Source: Cordia subcordata
Lineage: Eukaryota; Streptophyta; Magnoliopsida; Boraginales; Cordiaceae
Reading direction: 5' to 3'
Length of the DNA stretch: 64,000 bases
Assembly (NCBI GenBank): GCA_028554755.1
Contig: JAPTOF010000001.1
Location: forward strand, 36,041,501-36,105,500
This document shows, one piece after another, positions 59,001 through 64,000 of the stretch (position 1 is its first letter; the number at the start of each line of letters is the position of its first letter). The position numbers and the translations under genes are program-made. The notes beneath the pieces are model-generated. The model was not told where the DNA came from, ran no database searches, and saw nothing but the letters and a program-made list of their open reading frames with translations.

Positions 59001-60873
59001 TCTCACCTGATAGTAAATTTCCACCCATCTGCAACTCAGTCAAGTGAGAAAGATTCCGCAGTGCCGATGGTAATTCTCCTGATAATCTATTTTCTGAAAG
59101 GATAAGGCGTTCTAGCTGTGAAAGATTCCCAAGCTCATCAGGTATGGCATTTACAAAATCATTCTGGCTGAGATCAAGCCGTTGGAGCGCCTTGCAGTTG
59201 AGGATTTCAGGTGGTATCTGTCCAGTAAGCAAATTAGATGATATATTGAATGCCACTAGCTGAGACAAACTTCCAATCTCCCTCGGTAATTCAAACATAA
59301 AAAGATTTCCTGAAAGGTCAAGCCTCTGCAACTTTTGGCAATTTCCAATCTCTGGAGGTAGAGGACCACTGAACTTGTTCTGAGCCAACTCAATAGCAGA
59401 TAGGTTTGCCAACTTGCACAGATCAGAAGGAAAACTCCCAGTCAGCCTGTTATTGTTAAGACGAAGTTGTACCATTGAAGTACAACTGGTGACACCAAGT
59501 GGAATGTTTCCATAAAGCTTATTAGATTCGAGATTCAGCAACATTAAATTGGAATGTCGACAGATATGAGGAGGAATTCTTCCTGTCAGTTGGTTGTCTG
59601 ACAGATCAACTACCCAAAGTCGGCTGTAAAGTCCAAGTCCTTGAGGAATGGTACCACTTAAAGAATTATCGAAAAGCTGTAACTGACTCATATTAGCTAG
59701 GTACTGAAAGTCAAAAGGAATATGGCCTGTGAGGTAATTAATTGACAAGTCAAGCTTCGACAAGTTTCTCAAGCTACTGAGTTCGTTTGGTATAACACCT
59801 CTGAGCTCGTTCTGGAATAGGAACAGTAACCACAGACCCTTAATTTGACTTAGCTCAGCAGGAATTTCTCCAGTTAAATAATTCTCTGAGAAATCAATTT
59901 CTGCTGCTAAAGAAAGATTCCCAATCTCTTTCGGAATTGTTCCATTCAGCCCATTGCGATACAGATATAACCTCTTCAGAAACTTAAGGTTCCCAATTTC
60001 AACAGGAATCTCTCCAACAAGATTATTCTGATACAAAGCAAGAGTTTCAAGATTGGTACAATTTCCCAGTTCCTTTGGTATAAAACCAGAAAGCTGGTTT
60101 TGCCAAAGAACCAGATCCGTCAATTTAGTAAGCATGCCAAGCTCTTTGGGTATATTACCCCCAATTGAATTTTGTGCAAGACCAAGAATTTCCAGGCTCT
60201 GACAACCACCTAACTCAGCAGGTAAGCTTCCAGATATTTCATTCTGCCCTGCTCGAAATGTTCTCAAGTTTTTGAGGTTGCCAAAGGACCGAGGCAATGA
60301 GCCTGTAATGTTGTTAGTATATGCCACAAAGTCAACAAGAGACGAAAGTTTTCCAAATTCCTCTGGTATGGAACCAGAGATCTTGTTGTTGCATATATTC
60401 AAATCTTTCAAGTAAGAAAGATTACCCAGTTCAGCTGGAATCGAGCCCTCAATCTGATTATCATTTAACAGAAGAGCTTCCAATTTGGAGCAGTTCCCCA
60501 TCTCCTTGGTTATATTTCCAGTAAACTGATTGAAAGAGAGATCAAGATAAGCTATGGAGACCAAGCCACCAAGACTAGGACTTATGATCCCTGAGAGTTT
60601 CATTGAATGCAAATCCAGCGACAAAACAACTGGATTATAATAATCCAGGGAGCAATTCACACCATTCCATCTACATGGAGTCTGATCATTAGGATTCCAA
60701 TTGCCCAGATGATTAAATTTGTCATGAATATTTTTCTTGAAATCCAGAAGGTACATGCCCTCTGCATTCAACCCCTCTGAAGGACAAAGCAACAGCACAG
60801 CAGCTACTAAAATTGCTATGTGATGCCAAACCAAGCCTCTTCTTAACTCAATCAAGCCAAACATTCTAACCAT
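56063..60873 (-). CDS. LRR receptor-like serine/threonine kinase, subfamily XI (At5g63930/At2g33170 type)
   Basis: Two exons on the minus strand: 60873-57921 and 56424-56063, joined in phase across a 1496-bp GT-AG intron (…YIAP / EYAYTMKVTEK), giving 1104 residues. Order: signal peptide to about residue 35, an LRR N-cap with paired cysteines (CRWNGVNC), about two dozen plant-type LRRs (residues 85-700, LxxLxLxxNxLxGxIPxxLG), a membrane span at about 748-770 (IITVIAGVIGGLSLILIVVI), a juxtamembrane region, then a kinase. The kinase has the glycine loop GRGAVG (821-826), the ATP lysine in AVKKL (K842), HRDIKSNN (937-944, an RD kinase) and DFG at 957-959, with all key residues present. The intron falls directly after the activation segment, as in relatives. 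It should sit in the plasma membrane; the ligand is unknown. The first ATG is in good context (AAGATGG), and a second lies three codons later. Confidence 0.93.
56565..56815. repeat. Dispersed segment in the kinase intron shared with 41755-41910
   Basis: CAGTTATCAAGAAAAGCAGA, CTCATGGACGTT, CAATTACACCTGTTATTATG and CTTCTTTGTAGGCAGGTAAT match the copy in the SPH cluster in the same order and orientation. The intron copy has extra sequence in the middle and may be the fuller version. Confidence 0.75.
57521..57565. repeat. Poly-A and GA-rich tract in the kinase intron
   Basis: About 20 A followed by AGAAGAAGAGAGAGAGAGAG, close to the 5' end of the intron on the gene strand, where it reads as a pyrimidine tract. 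Confidence 0.85.
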
Positions 60874-61735
60874 CTTAAATATGCTAAGTTACAACTTAAG
60901 CTATAACTAAGCCCCTAAGATGCCTTTTTCCTCCATTATGATGAAGATTTTGCTATTCAAGTATGAAGCAACGACCCGCTAGCAGAGTCAAACCTGAACT
61001 GAATCCGAAAATCAGTCATTTTCATGACATGTCGATTCATCACAACCAAGTATAAGGGTCCAGATAATTCCAAATAAATAGGCAAAAGAGCAATGGATCA
61101 TTCATTTCCCGAGCACCCAAGAATTCAGAAAGCTACTAAAATAGAAGGGTAGTGCACAAAATGGGCACAAAAGCTCAAATTTCACAAAGTAAACCAAGCA
61201 TATTGGACTGATGAATCAAGAATATGAAAAGAACCCATCAAAAATCAAAGCTTTATCATACCTCTGAGACCACCACCCCATCAGAAAGCAACCATTTTTC
61301 AAGTGATCCCTTGAGATGATGGCAAAGCAAAAATCATGGGATTTTATGAACTACAAGAGAAGTTGAATAATGGGGAAAAAGAAGTATATATATGCTTTTT
61401 GTGAACGAGAAGTTCCAAATTTTTCTCCAAGAATGATGGGGGAGCAAGATTTGAGAAGGGAAAGATTCAAACTTTAATTAAGGCACAAGGAAAAGGAAAA
61501 AGAAAAGAAATATGGAAACAATATCAAATGCAATGAATCATAAAATTGATATTTCTAAAGGGTGTGATTATCGATTGTTGATTACTCAGCTTATGAATGA
61601 TATAGTGAAATAAAAAAAAAGAAAGAAAGAAAGATCTTTAGGTGAGCTGAAGGGGCAAGAAAGGTTGAAGAGAGCTGAAGCTCTAATGGCCGACAAAGCA
61701 TGCCATCACACTCCCCCTCCCTATCTACACATCAT
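60874..61735 (-). other. Probable 5' UTR and promoter-proximal region of the LRR kinase
   Basis: On the minus strand, the CT-rich run near 61600-61700 (CTTTCTTTCTTTC after CCCCTTCAGCTCACC) is typical of plant 5' leaders. A donor-like CTCAGAG followed by GTATGATAAAG (near 61261) and AG acceptors shortly before the ATG suggest an intron in the 5' UTR. No protein is encoded here. Confidence 0.4.
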
Positions 61736-61762
61736 GGAAAATGTAACATGTTAATTCTTCTT

Positions 61763-61900
61763 AAAGGGTTAACCAAAGGAGAACCCTTCCCCACGAGAGC
61801 GCGACCCTTCCCCACAGCCGCCGCCGCGGGAGGCAAATAGAGGATGTGCGTGAGTGGCGGCGAGAGAGACCAACGGCGTGGAAATCCAAAGAATGCATGA
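61763..61900 (-). mobile_element. 3' part of the same SINE family upstream of the LRR kinase
   Basis: On the minus strand this reads TTTCCACGCCGTTGGTC, CGCCACTCACGCACATCC and ends TTCTCCTTTGGTTAACCCTT, matching the 3' half of the SINE at 19218-19669. The tRNA-like 5' part with the A and B boxes is missing, and a GC-rich block (GCCGCCGCCGCGGGAGG on the plus strand) replaces part of the middle. It is clearly GC-richer than the flanks. Confidence 0.75.
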
Positions 61901-63247
61901 TATTTCAATGAAAGATCACACACTGACTGATCCGCGTTGTCGAGTGTCTCCACCCTAATCATAATTCTTGTTCATGTTGTTTGTGGATTGATATGTAGTA
62001 TCTATGTATGTCTATGGTTTGTGGAAAATGGGAGTGAGTTTGTCTTTTTTTTTTTCTTTCTTTCTCTCTCTATAATCTCAAAACTCTTTCACTTTCTCCT
62101 GTTATGTTGTGTGCATTCATTTGTCTTAAAAGTTTCTTCATTTTAAGTGCTGGAAGAAAAGGAAAACTTTTTAGGCAAACAAGAAAAGTTTGGTTTTAAT
62201 TTTATTTTATTTTGTTTTTTTATTTATGTTTTTTCTTTTTTCTTTTGTTTTTATGGGTAAAGGTTAATGGCTCCTTTTTGAATCAGTACAGGGTTTTTGG
62301 TAGGTAAAAGTTATGGGGATTTGCAATCTAGTCTAATAAGAAAGTGAAGTCAGGAGTGATGTTGGCAATTCTGTCTTTTTCTGTTATACAAAATTTTTAG
62401 AACCTTCTCAACATTTTTTTTTATATTTATTAAATATTTATAAATAAAAAATTTACTATAAAATGCCTCCACTTACCTTATGCAATTATCAAATAATAAT
62501 TTGTTTTATTTAAAAGTTACTCTTAATACGAATATTTTGTGATGTTTGATTACCTTACAATATATTTTGGTGTGTCTTGTTACATGACCAATTCGATACA
62601 TTTAGGTCAAATTAAGGTAGTTTTATCTAATTTTAATTTTCTTTTTCATCGAATATTTAGTTTAAGTTCTTCATCATAAGAAAAATAATTGTTCTAAATT
62701 TATACTTTTTTAATTGTTCTGGTTTGGATAAACATCTTGCCTAATTCTACCCAGCTAATGTCAAGTACGATTATAAAACTAGATTTACACTTTGCAGTTC
62801 ATGCTATAATTTTTCTTGGAAGTGTAGAAATAATTTTAAAAAATAAAAATAGAAAATTAAAAACAATTTGGTGAACACTAGAAAATATACTTGTAAATAA
62901 TAAGATATATTAAGTGAAAGTACGACAAACCCCATAAATAATTGATTATAAAAATAATAGACCTTAAAAATAATTGATAAATAAACATCAAGTCAATTAT
63001 TCACTTATCGCCTATGATTTAACAAATTAATTGATAAGTGATTTAAAATTTGAAGGTTTATATAGAGATTATGAAAGAAAAAAAAATTAGAATTAACCCA
63101 AATGTGAGGTGAAATAGAAACTTTTAAATATATTGGCATTTAATTAAAAAAATTACCTATGTGTTATTTTTAAAATGATAGTTAAAAGTACTATATATAT
63201 TTATACATGTTCTATAACATATATATATATATATTTATGTATGTATG

Positions 63248-63279
<32 letters not shown>

Positions 63280-64000
63280 AAGTTATATATTCTAAATCTA
63301 AAAAAAATTATTTTTTATCCTTAATGTATAGACATACACATATATTAAAAACGTAAAATCTATCACTTTAATTATTTTAAAGAAAAATTACAATCTCAAT
63401 ATTTGACTCTAATTAGAAGACAAATTTTCTTGGCATTACCAGACTAAATAAAATGGTTTAGATAAAAATTATATAATAATTGAGAAATTATTTAGAATTC
63501 AAATTTCCATTAGAATGTCAAATAAAATTTATTAATTCATATAGTATCTATTTTATCTATTAAATAAAAAATAAGATATGATATGTAACAAAAGCTATGT
63601 TATATATAGTACATATTGCACCAGTATGATACATAGGAACAACGAGTATTTTCTTTGTCTTTATTTATTATTAATAAGTAATTTTTACCATCCATTTAAA
63701 GATAAAATATGAATATATTTTTGTAAAACTAATGTGTTAGTAGGTTATTGACACTAATAACAATTTTTACATATTTATAAAATCAAATAATATGGGAAAG
63801 AAAGATTAAAATGAAGTAGATGGAAGACTATGAGAAGGGAAGAAAATGCATATATGATATATATTTGATTAAGTATTTTTTTGTGCAAATAAAAGGAGAT
63901 ATATACTAAATTATTTTTGGAAGAAAAATATATAATACAATGATACATAGTATAAATTAAAAAGGTAAAAATATTTCGTTACATATATATATATATATAT
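61901..64000. other. AT-rich intergenic DNA at the right edge
   Basis: No gene is supported. The frame at 61937 runs into a T-rich low-complexity tract. It holds (AT)n runs at about 63210-63280 and 63983-64000, and the dispersed repeat at 63650-63935. Confidence 0.6.
63650..63935. repeat. Dispersed repeat, copy at right edge
   Basis: Same order of motifs as 27990-28270: ATGAATATATTTTTGTAAAA, TTAGTAGGTTATTGACACTA, AAATCAAATAATATGGGAAA and AATGAAGTAGATGGAAGAC. No terminal repeats or coding capacity seen. Confidence 0.65.

Overview
The window is nuclear DNA from a eudicot plant. The evidence is interrupted genes with GT-AG introns, an AT-rich background full of (AT)n and (CT)n tracts, plant-type MITEs, plant Ty3/gypsy, copia, LINE and SINE remnants, a plastid-derived (ndhB) insertion, and two plant-specific protein families: S1-type self-incompatibility protein homologues (SPH) and subfamily XI LRR receptor kinases. 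I cannot fix the species.

Layout. 1-3294: intergenic DNA and the promoter of the first gene. 3295-11651 (+): a seven-exon gene for a protein of about 1002 residues that I take to be FLIP (FIDGETIN-LIKE-1 interacting protein, DUF4487 family), a meiotic recombination regulator; one intron appears to use a GC donor. 12640-20198: a large imperfect palindrome made of two facing 5' halves (LTR, primer-binding site, gag) of a Ty3/gypsy element joined tail to tail inside gag. It is further broken by a long-TIR MITE, a CACTA terminus and a tRNA-derived SINE with a 10-bp target duplication. 20200-21206: a LINE-like remnant.

24232-50409: a cluster of small secreted-protein genes of the S1/SPH family. 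There are two diverged single-exon genes (24232, 29239) and three members of a recently duplicated block. Of these three the middle copy (37953) is intact, and the outer two are pseudogenes, with a CACTA end inside one and a lost start codon in the other. The duplicated flanks act as natural empty sites that show precise MITE insertions. Between the SPH genes lie a solo copia LTR, a LINE zinc-binding-domain fragment, a plastid ndhB fragment, and many MITEs and tandem duplications.

52250-53100: a CT-rich stretch and a minisatellite with a unit of about 133 bp. 56063-60873 (-): a complete two-exon LRR receptor-like kinase gene of 1104 residues, with a fragment of the same SINE family just upstream of its presumed 5' end. 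61900-64000: AT-rich intergenic DNA with a dispersed repeat also seen near 28 kb.

The genes do not form a pathway: one nuclear recombination factor, one plasma-membrane receptor kinase and a family of secreted cysteine proteins. I find no operon-like or clearly new enzymatic system. The most unusual structures are the gag-to-gag palindrome and the SPH block duplication with its internal record of insertions.
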